Assembly: GCF_026745355.1 (NCBI RefSeq)
Contig: NC_079205.1
Location: forward strand, 5,295,832 to 5,359,831
Origin: Beta vulgaris subsp. vulgaris
Taxonomy: Eukaryota > Streptophyta > Magnoliopsida > Caryophyllales > Amaranthaceae
Length of the DNA stretch: 64,000 nucleotides
Direction: 5' to 3'
Under the pieces are notes generated by a model. The model was not told where the DNA came from, made no database searches, and saw only the letters and a list, made by a program, of their open reading frames with translations. A program made the translations under genes and the position numbers. Positions 11,168 to 22,745 of this stretch are shown here, one piece after another (position 1 is the first letter of the stretch; every line of letters begins with the position of its first letter).

Positions 11168-12657
11168 ATGGAATCTGTGCCTGCTTCCGCCGCACAATCG
11201 ACTGCTGCCCAGCTCACGCCGGCGTCGACCTCAGGCGTCCCGTTGCCCTCGCCGGCGCTGACCGCAGCCTCTCCGACGACCTCGCCGCAGTTTTCTCCCA
11301 CCGCTGCTGCTGCGTTCACAAACCTGTATGCTGGCCATTTCGCCCAGCCATGGTCCGTCGGTCCTTCCACCATCCACTACGGTGTTTCCTCCCCCGCCTC
11401 TGTGACGCGTGTCTCCCCGCGCTTCCCGCCAGGTTTCCCGGCAGGTTTCATGGCCACCTCTCAGGCCGTCTCCCACATTGGCGCAAATCCAGCCATGTTC
11501 TCCAGCCTCCCTGTTTCACTTTCTTCAATGTCGCCCCATATCACCTCCACACCCCAGGCCAGCTTTTCTAATCCGGCTTATTCCTTCAATCTTCCACAAT
11601 TATCGGCGCCTAATCTGACTAATTTGGTAACAATAACTCTAACTTCTCCTGAGGATTATTTATTGTGGAAAACCCAAATTACTTGTTTATTACTTTCCCA
11701 TAATCTACTTGGTATGGTTGATGGTTTTGCTACGTTTCCCCCTGCAACTGTTCTTGTTGAGACATGGTGTTTCTATTCCTAATAATCAGTTCTATGAATA
11801 TTTGCGTGTGGATCAACAAATAAAATCTTGGATTTTTCCACACTCTCTAGGGATGTTTTTGTAGATGTGCATGATTTATCTACTTCTGTGGAAATTTGGA
11901 CTAGATTACAGACTAGTTTATGCATGCTAGTATGGCCAGATCAATGGAATTAAAGGGTCGTCTTACTCGTATTAAAAAGACTGCTTCCCAGACCATGGAT
12001 GGATATTTACGTGAGATTAAGGTGATTGCTGATTCCCTTGCTGCTATTCAATGTCCTGTGTCGAACCAGGATTTAGTGCAGTATACCCTTTTTGGTTTAG
12101 AGTGATTCTGAGTACGATCATATAGTTACTACCCTCCTGCATTATCCATTCCAATTAGTTTTGATGATTTGCGTCCCAAGTTGTTACTGCATGAACAAAG
12201 ATTGATAAATTCTAAGGATGCATCTGATCCATGGTCCCATCATGCATTACTTGCCGTTAAATCTACTGGTACTGGTTCAAATTCCTCCTCCCAGAATAAT
12301 TCTGGAGGGAGAAATCGGGGAAGAAATAACAGAAACAGAGGTGGTAATAATAATCGTGGGAGCAACAATGTTCGAAATAATAATAGTGGGAATGGTGGAA
12401 ACAATACTAATCGCGGCCCTGGAGGAAACAACAACAACAATGGTAATCGGGAACGCTCAAATGGTATAAGTAAATTTTCTAACTTGTCATCCTATAGTAT
12501 GCCTTGCCTAGATTATATTACTAATAATTTGTCGTCTGCAGGGAGTAATTCATCAAATAGTAACAATCTTACCTCTACCCCTACTTCCGATACATGTGGT
12601 TTGTGTTGCCTAGATCTGGTCGAATTTTTGTACAGTATTGTTATTAGTTTTATTTGA
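11168..12657 (+). pseudogene. Copia gag, frameshifted
   Basis: The first ATG after the primer site opens a frame rich in Ser, Pro, Thr and Ala (11,168-11,782). It reaches the conserved Copia gag N-terminal stretch (NLVTITLTSPEDYLLWKTQI). Frameshifts then split the body over 11,8xx-12,105 (MARSMELKGRLTRIKK...TMDGYL) and 12,169-12,657. The latter carries a long Asn/Arg/Gly-rich basic segment that usually precedes the zinc knuckle. No CCHC knuckle is present; the frame runs into unrelated DNA after about 12,600. The protein would package the element's RNA in virus-like particles, but this copy is not functional. Confidence 0.8.
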
Positions 12658-12849
12658 TTTTCAATCCTCTATCTCTTACATCTCCATAGTCCATTACCTT
12701 TGTAGTTTGTATTGTTATTAGTTTTTTTGTACAGTATTCATTTCCTTTTAAATTACTGCATTCGTTATTGTTGATTCATGATGGAATTTGTGTAGAATTT
12801 CTGGCATTTGTTAGTTTTTTTTAATAAAAAAAATTTTTTTTTTTTAAAA
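12605..12849. other. Unassigned insert inside Copia element 1
   Basis: AT-rich sequence between the broken gag and the CACTA terminus. It ends in a long A/T run (12,820-12,855). The repeated TTGTACAGTATT at ~12,632 and ~12,728 is the only internal structure seen. It is probably the interior of the truncated CACTA element. Confidence 0.4.
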
Positions 12850-13144
12850 AAAATTGCAATTTGCGTCGCACGTGGCCCAAGGTGCGACGCAAATTACTCA
12901 TCTGCGTCGCACCCTAGGCGATGTGAGACGCAAATTACCCTTTGAGCTTGGTGTTTTGGCTAGCAAGATCCACTTGCGTCGCACCTATACAGGTGCGACG
13001 CAAATAGGTGAACCATTTGCGTCGTTTCCGCATACGACGCAGATCGTTTCTGAGTCATTTGCGTCGAGGGCTTTGGCGTCGCACCAAAGTCCGACGCAAA
13101 TAGGCGCCTCACATCCGACGCAAATTGCCTTTTCTGTACTAGTG
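12850..13144. mobile_element. CACTA element, one terminus with subterminal repeats
   Basis: The right edge at 13,144 reads, on the minus strand, CACTAGTACAGAAAAGGC, a CACTA-type terminus. Next to it, the motif TTTGCGTCGCACC and its reverse complement recur at least eight times over 280 bp, in both orientations. That is the subterminal repeat pattern of En/Spm elements. I cannot find the opposite CACTA end, so this is a fragment. Confidence 0.75.
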
Positions 13145-13182
13145 CTGGTCTCCCCTCTCCCATTATTTCTAATAAACATCCT

Positions 13183-14778
13183 ATGATTACTCGCCTTAAA
13201 GATGGTGTGTCTAAGCCTCGTGTCTTAATGAACTTAAACACTGAAATTGTAGAGCCTGAACCAACTAATTTTAAACAAGCTTCTAAAGACTCACGTTGGC
13301 GTCAAGCTATGTTAGATGAATATAATGCTTTAATTAAAAATGACATATGGGAGTTGGTACCTCGCAACTATGATAAGAATTTACTTGGTTGTAAGTGGGT
13401 TTACAGGATTAAATATCATTCTGATGGTTCTGTGGAACGGTTCAAAGCCAGACTTGTTTTTTGGCAATCACCAGCAGGCAGGTATTGATTACTTTGAAAC
13501 CTTTAGTCCTGTTGTTAAACCTACTACTGTTCGTTTGGTGCTTACTATTGCTATTTCTCTTAAATGGTCTATTCGTCAGTTAGATGTCAAAAATGCGTTT
13601 CTTCATGGTTTTCTCAATGAAGAGGTTTATATGCGTCAACCTCCTGGTTTTATTCATCCATCTAAACCTACTCATATTTGTCGTCTTCGTAAGTCCATTT
13701 ATGGTTTGAAACAAGCTCCTAGAGCTTGGTTTTCTCGGTTTAGCAACTTCTTTTATCTATTGGTTTCAAGTGCAGCAGTTGTGACACTTCTATGTTTACT
13801 CTGATATCATGGTCATCTCATTATTCTTCTCTTATATGTTGATTACATTGTCCTTACTGGTAGTAGTCCTCCTCTTGTTGCCAAATTCATTTATGTTCTT
13901 TCTTCTCAGTTTGCTATGAAGGATTTAAGGGATCTTCATTATTTCTTAGGTGTGCAGGTTGTGCGTACTCCCTCTGGTTTATTTTTGTCTCAACATAAGT
14001 ATGTCTCTGATTTACTACGTAAATTCCATCTTCATACTGTTAAACCAGTTACCACTCCTGTTGTCTCTAGAGTAACATTGTCTCTGCTTGATGGAGAACT
14101 TCTTGCTGATCCCACAGATTATCGTAGTATGGTTGGTGCATTGCAGTACTTAACTATGACTCGTCCTGATATTGCTTATGCTGTTAATATGGTGTCTCAG
14201 TTTATGCATGCTCCTCGTACTACTCACCTTCATGTGTAAAAGAATTTTCAGATATCTGCAGGGGACTCTGGATTATGGATTATATTTATATAGCAGCAGT
14301 TCTCCTACTGTTGTTATTGCCTATTCTGATGCAGATTGGGCAGGATGTCCTGACACACGGCGTTCTACTACTGGATATGCTGTTTTTTCTTGGGAAGAAT
14401 TTAATTTCCTGGCTTCTAAAAAGCAACCTACTGTCTCCAAATCTCCACTGAAGCTGAATACAGGGCAGTTGCTACACAGCTGCAGAAACTATTTGGCTCA
14501 AGCAACTTCTTGCTGACATTGGCCATTTTTTCCGTCGTCCTGTGATTGTCTATTGCGACAATGTCTCTGCTACTTATCTCACTGCTAATCCAGTTCATCA
14601 TGATCGTAGCAAACATATCGATGTTGACTATCACTTTGTTCGAGAAATGGTTGCCAAGGGAGGTCTTATTGTTCGACATGTTCCTACTCAGTCTCAGGTT
14701 GCAGACATTTTTACTAAAGGCCTATCTACTGACTTATTTACTAAACATCGTACCATCATTCGTTGTTTCACCCCGTAA
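13183..14778 (+). pseudogene. Copia reverse transcriptase and RNase H, frameshifted
   Basis: Reading starts in the integrase-RT linker (HPMITRLKDGVSKPR). The RT follows with [34 protein letters not shown], then a frameshift near 13,460, then [18 protein letters not shown] and [14 protein letters not shown] stop lies at ~13,803. The catalytic box reads YVDY (~13,835) instead of YVDD. RNase H follows with YSDADWAGCPDTRRSTTGY, another frameshift, and the C-terminal block ending in VADIFTKGLST. The lost catalytic aspartate and the several frameshifts make it inactive. Confidence 0.85.
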
Positions 14779-14794
14779 AGATTGAGGGGTGTAT

Positions 14795-14942
14795 TGGATA
14801 ATTATATATGTAAAGGGATAATATTATATTGTAAAGGGTAGAATGGTACTTTACTAGTCATAGGTCTGTAATATAAACACTATATATATTGAATGCCAGG
14901 TTAACCTACAATGGGTTAACACATATTTCCCACACTTGTACA
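14795..14942 (+). repeat. 3' LTR of Copia element 1
   Basis: Matches the 5' LTR at 10,929-11,077 over its full length with a few differences. It is followed by the target duplication ATTAT. Confidence 0.9.
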
Positions 14943-14947
14943 ATTAT

Positions 14948-15129
14948 ACTTAAAATTCATTCCCATTATCGCAATTTATTAAAGACTACCAAACGAGCCA
15001 TTAGAGTTTTAGGATCCCTTTGTTCTCAATTTTTTTGGATTTTTTCAAACTTCTAAAACATGAAATTTGTGAGAAACCTACTTCTATAATTTTTTACGAA
15101 AAGATACCTTAAATAAAAAAATTATTGCG
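14948..15129. other. AT-rich spacer
   Basis: No gene or repeat recognised. Confidence 0.35.
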
Positions 15130-15730
15130 AGAACAAACCTCGGTCAAATCTCAACTCGTGGTAGTTCGGTTCGGGCTCGACTCGAGATATATATTAACGA
15201 GTCGAGACAAACGAGGCCAAACTCGGCTCCAAAAGCTCGTGAACAGGATCGATTATTATTTTATATAAAAAGATTATTATATCGTAAAACACTTTAAAAA
15301 GTTATTATAGGCTAAAACACTTAAAAAATGTTATTATACGTATCTTTTTATACAACTTTTTACATTAAACAATTCATGTGTTTTCTTTCTGTATCCTTTT
15401 ATATCTAGCTAGTTTGTCGATTTTTTATTTATATATATTTGTAAGTAATTCATTTGCTTAGTATGTAGAAATGAAATAAAATATTTTCATTCATGTTACT
15501 TTTTGAATTTAGTCTACAATTCTACAAGATCTGTCAATAATTTTTTAAATGTCGAATGTAACTTTTTTTTGTTTGGTTTAATGTTTTGATTTATTTTTAA
15601 TTTGTCTCAAATCGATCCCGAGCCAATATGAGCTGAGCTTCACTTATCGAATTCACAACCCGAGCCGGGCTAATCGATAAACAAGCTTAGCCGAGTCCAG
15701 TATAATTTGAGCCATGTTTGTTCACTAGCT
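15130..15730. mobile_element. Non-autonomous element with inverted ends
   Basis: The left end GAGAACAAACCTCGG is inverted relative to the right end, which reads GTGAACAAACATGGC on the minus strand. Both ends continue into CTCG-rich, GC-richer DNA (GCTCGACTCGAG left, CCGAGCCGGGCT right) around an AT-rich core without coding capacity. This organisation fits a small DNA transposon of about 600 bp. I see no reliable target duplication, so the superfamily is open. Confidence 0.5.
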
Positions 15731-16209
15731 TTATGCCCAAATCATTGAGTAACTTTCATTCTTTGCAACTTTGAATATTATTGTTGTCCTTTGAACTTCC
15801 AGAATCAAACATTAATCTTCCATTTTCTAGGTAATTATGCGGTACAGTTGTTTCAAACTTCATCTTCAACAAGTTTCATTATGGAATTTGTGAATTTTTG
15901 TAAAAATTTTGCTTGTTTGTTGGGTAATTTTTTTATTGTTGTGGTGGTGCCGGTGTTAATGGTGGGAAAAGGGGAAGTGAAAGGAAGAAAGAGAGAAAAG
16001 AAATGGAAAATAAAAAGAAATGGAGGTGTACATATACAATATAAATATATAGTATTTAGGGCATTAGTAAGTAATTTTAAGGCGTTATTTAACAAAGCTA
16101 AAAAAAAAAAAAGGATAACAGGCCATAATTAGGATCGTTATTATAATTATTTCCATAAAACTTCAACAACCAAATTGAAGGACATATGATATAACCCCGG
16201 CCCCCTGTT
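15731..16209. other. Spacer downstream of copy a
   Basis: AT-rich. The plus-strand open frame at 15,791-16,132 is low complexity (Lys/Phe rich) and I do not regard it as a gene. It ends in an A run (16,101-16,112). Confidence 0.4.
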
Positions 16210-16286
16210 ACATTGATGCTGAAAAAACAAGAAGCAAAAACGTTACATTCCTCAGTGCCAAATAAGTTGTTACATAAGCCTTAATT

Positions 16287-19200
16287 TTAGTATTTTGAGA
16301 TGTCAGAATTTTCATTTAAGTGAAGGCCAAACTTGTAGGTTTTGCTGGGAATACAATGGAAGTTCTGATCTCCCCCAAACCCACGCTTGGTATTATAGCC
16401 AGGATACTTGCTTTTTTCAAAGTTAACTACTTGGATTAGATTTAGTTTGTGATCACTTCCAATCTTTGGTATATCCCACTCAAGAAAAAAACCGTTTGAT
16501 TTCGAGGTGATGTGTATTTCACCATCTTCTCCTATCATCTTCTTTGCATTCTTCAAGAAATCCCTCAGCAACTTTTGATGTAAACTGTCAAAAATTAACA
16601 ATCATGTTACGATGCTAATTAGACTCCAAAGAAAAAACTGCTTAATTTTGTGAGTGCTCCAAATCTAGTGCTCATGATGCCTAATACTTCCTCCATTTCA
16701 TATTGCATGAAATATTTATTTGGTACAAGCGTCAATGTCGTAACTTTAACCTTACGATGCACGGACACTCTTTTTGGGTCAACACATCCTGTTTCCAACA
16801 TCTTTACGTTTCAGACTCTTTTGGAAATTTTCGAAATCTTTGGATTTTCTTTTGAAAATATATAGTTGAATGAAATGACCGACATAGTTTTTTGATACTC
16901 GAAGAAATGTTTTCTCTCTAAAATCATACCTTTTTCTTTCAATGTCTTTAAATCTCCCGAAGTATGGCCTAAACCTAATTTACTTTCAAAACTTTAAACA
17001 ATTGTAGTTCCTTATGTTTCCCCACTTTTAGAATTTGCATTTTCTTGTGTCCACGTCCATGTCTCGTTTTCGTACTACTTAGCTTTAATCATTAATATCT
17101 CAAATTATCTATAATAAGTAAATAATAAGAATTTGATTATTGGAAATTATAATTGAGGTGAATCTAAAAGGATTCTATATGATTATAGTTTTTTTTTAAA
17201 GGCTATATGACTGTCATATATAGTTAACCTTATGTAGAATTCACAAAATACATTGAAAGAAAGTGTGTGAATAGTGTGAAAGTCAAAACGTTACAAGTAC
17301 TTCGAAAGAGGGTAAATATCTAGAGTTGATGGCTGGGTAGTTTTATACCAATCTGACTTGTGTGCACCCACGTTAACATTAGTGTGCAACAGGCAAAACA
17401 ACATATCATTACTGATAATCCATTATATTATGCGAAAACCCACTATATTATGCAGAAATCCACTATATCATTCAGACCTACACTATATTATGCAGAAACT
17501 TACTATATTATTCAAACACACTCACTATATCATACAGAAACTCACTATATCATTTAAACACACTATATCATACAGAAACTCAGTATATCATTCAAAAATA
17601 CACTATATCATACAGAAACTCACTATATCATTCAAACACACACTATATCAAGCAGAAACTCACTATATCATTTAGACACTCACTATATCATGGAGAAACT
17701 AAATCATTTCATATGTTAGAACACGTGTCATGATATATACTAAGCAACTTAGATATTTCTGTATGTTAAAATATTTTAATTAATTCCTCTATTATATTGC
17801 ATATAATTTCACATTATGTTTTCCGTTAATGAAATATACTACTTCCTCCGTTCCATAATAAGTGAAACATTTCTCTAAAAAAGCTCACATAAAAGAGAGA
17901 AGTGTTTCACTTATTATAAAACGGAGGAAATATATTGTATATAAGTTCACTATATCTCTGTAGAATTCACTATATGAAGTTAATATCTTACCTGGTCCAT
18001 TTGAGTTTTTTAGTTTTATATTACCATAATCTTATAAGTGGACAATCCTGTAAAAAAAAATCTTATAAGTGGACAATGCTTTCCACATTATTTTAGATAT
18101 CACTTACCTTATTTTCAGGAAGTAGTTGCTAATTTAAGCCTATTAATAACTATATTTTATCATTTGCTGTTAACACAAATAGTGTGTTTTGTTAATCTTG
18201 TCTCTCTATTATCCATTTTGACCATTTCTTTCTCTTGTTTTCCCAACACGATCAACATTGATAATTAGTTGAGTCCAACTCCACAAAGGTAATCATTTTT
18301 AGTAGGTATGGCTAGTCTATTTAGTAGGTAAATCAGTTAATACCCGCCTCCAAATTGAGTGATTACAGATTTTACTGACTTTTGTACGTTATATGGAATT
18401 TAGCTGTTGAATACGAAACAAAAGTAGGCTTACCGCAGTTCAGTATCAGTTCTATCAAATTTGCCAGCATGTGGAAAATTGAAGACGATACGATCGAATA
18501 CCATACTGCCAATAATAGGATGTTTCGCCATTTTCCTGGCGTTAACGCCGTGAAGGACCATGCTGCCTCGAGTCTCGAGCTCTGCTTTGTTGGTCAAGAA
18601 TTTCTCGTAGTTTTTGATCAGAAAGTCTGCCAAAATTAATAGTGACAAACTATTAGAAAGATGCAAAACTATATATGTCCATGTCTATGTACTTCATGTA
18701 GGAATTAACATATGTAAATTTAGAGATCCGATAGTTAATGTATTGTTTAAGAATGGCTTAAAACTTAAAGTGAGTTCACGAAATAGAATGAATTTTTTTT
18801 GATAAAAATCACCTTTTACAAGGCAACTTAGCGAGGAAGAATCTTTTATAAGAAAAGTGCTAAATTGGGACTTTAAGCAAATTGTTTTTTGTTAACTGGG
18901 ACTCTTGGCGAAAAATAGCGTCGACCATCATTTTCCAGCGTTGATTTGTCCACGTGTTTGTCACATGACTTAAAATTACGAAAGTTTAGAGCACGAGTTT
19001 CGAGACGATCATAAACGAACAATTTGACCTTAAAAACGATTTTTGAACAAAAAAGGACGCTACCAAGAGCCTTTTATGGGCACGAATGTCAATAAGCTGG
19101 TCAAAATGACTACCTATATGGTAATTTTTTGAGCACGAGTTTAGAGACGAGCTTAAACAAGCAATTTTGACCTCAAAACGATTCCTAAAAATACAGATGC

Positions 19201-20538
19201 CATCGAGTGCCCTTTATGGGCACAAATTTTGACAAGCCGGTCAACCTCACTATTTATACGGTAATTATTTGAACACAAGTTTTGAGCCGATTTTAAACGG
19301 ACAATTTTGACCTTCAAAACGACTTTTTTTATTTTTTTTAGAAATGACGTCACTAAGCACTCTTTACTTGGCACGAATTTCGACAAACTGGTCAAAATGA
19401 CTACCAATATGATAATTTTCTGAACATACATGCGACAAACACGTGGGCAGATCAATGTTGGAAAATGGTGGTCAACACTATTTTCCGACCAAAGGTCCCA
19501 GTCAACAAAAAAATAGTTTCGTAAGGTCCGAATTTACCACTTTTCTTATGAAAAGGTCTTTTCTCACAAAGTCGACCTTGTAAAAGGTCTTTTCTCACAA
19601 AGTCGACCTTGTAAAAGGTCATTTTTAACAAATTTTCCTAGAATGAACCGAAAACATTTTCAATGAAAATTGATTTTCCATAGAAAGAAATTAATCTAAG
19701 GGAAAATTAGTTGCTTATAAGAAAACATGGAGTCAAAAGAAAAAAAAGGAATAAATGTTAGATGACGATGGTAAGAAGAGAAATTTAACTCAAGCTTATC
19801 GAAAAAAAATCGAGGATTAAATTTTTCCTCCCAATCCTACTCTCCAAAAAAACAGTGAAAGTGGATAAAGCTTAAAACATAGTAGTATAAATAAGATCAA
19901 TAAACATGTAGAGCTCAATGAGACAAAAGGAATAATATAGTACTTATATTTTTTTTTAATACAACATTTGATTAGTTTTATCTACTCACCCGAAAAGCAA
20001 ATGTTGCATATTTAAAGAAACAAAGGAAGTATAATATGCTTAAAATCATGTTCCTATAATATGAAACAAATCATATTTAGAATAATGGTAACGTTAAGAG
20101 TAGTGTACCTTCGGAGTTGAGAGAAGTGGCGGTTATATTATGCGAAGTACCAAAAGCAACAGCCAAACAAGAGGAGAAAGAGAAGTCACCCTCACCAACG
20201 AGTAGTATTCTCTGTGCGCTAGTGTACAGTCCTATCTTCCTTACTATTTCTTTTGGAACACTAGGCAAACGACTAATAACAGTATTAGTAACATTTTTTT
20301 CCAAGACAATTTCTGGTATTACTTGCTTATCACCATGATCTATGACTAACTTCTTTCCATTCTTGTTCTTTTTCTTTCTATTCTTGCTCCTCTTCGTCGT
20401 CGTAGCATCTTCTTCATCACCATTCTTCAGATCAACCACAATGTGAGGAGTAATTAGAACATCCAAGTTGTTGTAATGACTTTCACTGGTTTCGACGGTG
20501 CTCGAACCCGATATTGGCTCACCTGAATAGATGATCAT
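16287..20538 (-). CDS. BMT5-like (DUF2431) domain protein, copy a, N-terminus damaged
   Basis: The family has a Rossmann-like fold related to yeast Bmt5, a 25S rRNA uridine N3-methyltransferase. Plant members are of the At4g26485 type and their role is not settled. Exons on the minus strand: 20,538-20,109, 18,626-18,434, 16,584-16,287. All junctions are GT-AG and the phases fit, giving 306 residues. The glycine-rich motif VGEGDFSFSSCLA ends exon 1. FDRIVFNFPHAG, the motif after strand 4, lies in exon 2. Exon 3 encodes FLKNAKKMIGEDGEIHITSK. Copy c starts at an ATG whose counterpart here is 20,696. In copy a a 1-base insertion (~20,595) and a 2-base deletion (~20,527) destroy that frame, which stops at 20,571-20,573. 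The internal ATG at 20,538 restores the frame and keeps the whole domain. A 1-base loss at the 3' end removes the usual stop and adds about eight residues. It may be translated from the inner ATG or be a young pseudogene. Confidence 0.7.
17420..17700. repeat. Minisatellite in intron 2 of copy a
   Basis: About fifteen imperfect units of roughly 18-20 bp with the core CACTATATCATTCAGAAACT. It lies between exons 3 and 2 and is absent from the corresponding intron of copies c and d. Confidence 0.85.
17842..17930. mobile_element. Stowaway-like MITE, 89 bp
   Basis: An almost perfect hairpin. The left arm CTTCCTCCGTTCCATAATAA continues GTGAAACATTTCTC. The right arm is its inverted copy and ends ACGGAGGAAA. 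TA lies on both sides (17,840-17,841 and 17,931-17,932), the Stowaway target duplication. It sits in intron 2 of copy a. Confidence 0.85.
18805..19626. mobile_element. Long-TIR element (Mutator-like) in intron 1 of copy a
   Basis: The ends form inverted repeats of about 160 bp. ACCTTTTACAAGG near both ends is followed by AAGAAAAGTGCTAAATT (left) or AAGAAAAGTGGTAAATT (right, minus strand), then by a block with ACTGGGAC...GACCA..CATTTTCCA. The right end carries an extra tandem copy of a 34-bp piece (CTTTTCTCACAAAGTCGACC). The core (18,985-19,430) consists of about three direct repeats of ~140 bp sharing GGTCAAAATGACTACC and GGGCACGAA. Such long inverted repeats are typical of Mutator-like elements. 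The 9-bp target duplication is not clear. Confidence 0.65.
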
Positions 20539-21195
20539 ATATGTCGATGTAGTGGCTTTCTAATTGCTTCTCATGAGTATTTATAAAAGGAATTGGTTAA
20601 GTCATTGGCTTGATGATCATCTCTTGGTGTTATTGTTATTGTTTTTGCTTTAGGACACAGAAATTTCCTCAAGTAGGAACATATTATTTGACCCATTTTT
20701 ATTATAGCAAAGCTAAGCACACATGCTATTTCTACTAACAGGGCTGATATGCGAGAATTACGGGATGAAAGTACGGATGATGAAGAAGATGAAGACTTTT
20801 GTGATTTTATTTCCTTCGGCTTCCTTCAAAAAAAAAAAAAATACTCTAAACTTTTATTTTGAATCTTACTAATCTAGCAATTATAAAGTAAACACATTAT
20901 TATAGATTAATCCCAAAGACTTTTATTTCAATTCACAATCTCTAATTTGGAATTCAATTAATTTCCATACACAACATTTAATTTCAATTTTATAATTTCT
21001 AATTTCAATTCAACTAACCTCAATTTACAATATCTAATTTCACATTTACAGTTTCTTATTTCAAAATTTTTAATTCAGCCGATCTCAATTCATATCATAA
21101 AACGTAATTTCTTTTCGTCTAATTTTAATTTCACTAACTTCTAAACATATTCCATTCAACTCATGTAAATTGAAAAGACATTCTTCTAGGCAATA

Positions 21196-22745
21196 TCTTT
21201 AAGAGCATCCTTATTCATGATTGATAATAAAGATCAAGTTGATGATCAGGAAAAAAGTGCTCTTAATCACAATTAAAAAAAAGATTGTGAGGTGAGTGAG
21301 AGTGATTGGGAAAAAAAAATGCAAGGGGTGAGTGAAATGATGAATAAGATTGTAGGATGTGAGATGCCAAGTGTCACATTTTGACTGGATTTAAAAATAT
21401 AGTAATTATTACTTAACAATTCCTTTTAAAAAAAAATTAAAAAAATACCAATAGCTCTATTTTAATTAATTTGCAACGATTTTATTTTGCTTATTTTATA
21501 TGAAATATTTGCAACGATTTTATTTTAGAAAATACAAAGTGAAAAAAAAATAAAAAAAATACCAATAGCTCTATTTTAATGAGCTCTATAAATAGAGACT
21601 CATTTTGCTATATTTTGGATTAAAAAAAATTCCAGCTATTTATTAATATCCTCTAATTTTGCTTATTTTATATGAAATATCTTTCATTTTTACATTTCAA
21701 AAAAATAAAAAGTAAAGAATAAGAGAGAGAAAAGTAGTTGGATGGGTCAAAAAGTAAGAGAAAGAGGAAAATTTAGTTGGGATGATTATTTTTTTTGTTC
21801 ATGGTTAAGAGGATATGTGGGAAAAGATTTTGAGATGTTATTTTTTAGAGAGAGAGTGAGATGATCTTTATTTAAGATCATGAATAATGGTGAGCACCAT
21901 TATTGATGATTGAGAAATAAGATTATTTCACCCTCTTTCTAATTTTCTCTCTCTAAAAAATTACATCCCACAATCTTTTCTGACTTTCTTCTTAACAATG
22001 AACCAAAAAAAAATCATCCCAACTACTTTTTTACCTCACCCAAGTATTTTTTTTCTCTCATCACCCCACCACCATTATACAGTATTTTTATTATTTAATA
22101 TTTTAAGAATATGAATCTTCATTATTAATTGATAAAGTTAATTAAATAATAATTAGTGTGTTTAGCATTAACTAAATTATATGTACAAAAATAATGTTTA
22201 TTTTTTTAGAGTGTAAAAGTGGAAGATATTTCATATAAAATAAGCAAAAATTATAGAAAATTAGTAAATAGCTAGAAAAAAATTTGTCCAAAATATTACA
22301 AAAAATGAGTCTCTATTTGTAGATCTCAGAAAAATAGAGTGGATTTTTTTATTTTATTTTTTTGATTTTGTATTTTATAAGATATTATATTGTTAATATT
22401 TGTAATTGTTTCTCTCTCCTGTCAGAATCTGTCAAATTCTGACGCACGCAACAAAAATCTGACACGCAAAGTCAGAAATCTGGCGTATTTTTTTTGCTTT
22501 TCTTGTAGTCATGCTGGAGCTTATCTCACAGCTCCAGCCAAAACGCCGCGTTTTGCCAGAAATAAAACCAAAAAAAAAAATTCGTCACATTAGGTGGTGG
22601 GTCCCGCTCCAACGATCATAGTTTCACTTGTTCCATACCATTTTTTTTTCTAATCACCACATGATCTTTGTTTCAACCATCATTAAGAGCATCCTTTTAA
22701 GATCAAGTATTTGATCTTATATTTGCAATCATCATTAAGGATGCT
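21196..22745. mobile_element. Large foldback (inverted-repeat) element
   Basis: Two long arms are inverted around ~21,896. On the left, GTTGGGATGATTATTTTTTT, then TATAAATAGAGACTCATTTT farther out. On the right, AAAAAAAATCATCCCAACTA, then AAAATGAGTCTCTATTTGTA. The arms are ~400-700 bp with indels. The outermost motif AAGAGCATCCTT is present near 21,202 and inverted at ~22,735. No coding capacity. It is best described as a foldback or MITE-type element. It is absent from the matching interval of copy c (43.3-44.1 kb), where the region is much shorter. Confidence 0.7.

Larger units (their letters stand above)
10929..14942 (+). mobile_element. Copia LTR retrotransposon, short LTRs, internally rearranged
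   Basis: The two LTRs (10,929-11,077 and 14,795-14,942, about 149 bp) start TGGATAAT and end CTTGTACA. They are flanked by the exact 5-bp duplication ATTAT (10,924-10,928 and 14,943-14,947). A primer binding site (TGATATCACAGC, near the usual TGGTATCAGAGC) follows the 5' LTR directly. A purine-rich tract (AGATTGAGGGGTG) precedes the 3' LTR. The LTRs differ by several substitutions and short indels, so the insertion is not very recent. The body is about 3.7 kb, shorter than the 4.5-5 kb usual for Copia, because protease and integrase are missing and foreign DNA is present at ~12.6-13.14 kb. Confidence 0.92.

Noticed and set aside
11146..11618. Several open frames on both strands over the start of the Copia gag
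   Set aside because: They are shadows of the GC-rich, Ala/Ser/Pro-coding gag start.
12850..13144. Regular GCGTCGCACC repeats considered as a CRISPR-like array or satellite
   Set aside because: Units occur in both orientations with irregular spacing next to a CACTA terminus in a plant genome. They are subterminal repeats of a transposon.
17358..17675. Open frames across the intronic minisatellite
   Set aside because: The repeat unit length and composition create them; the peptides are simple repeats.
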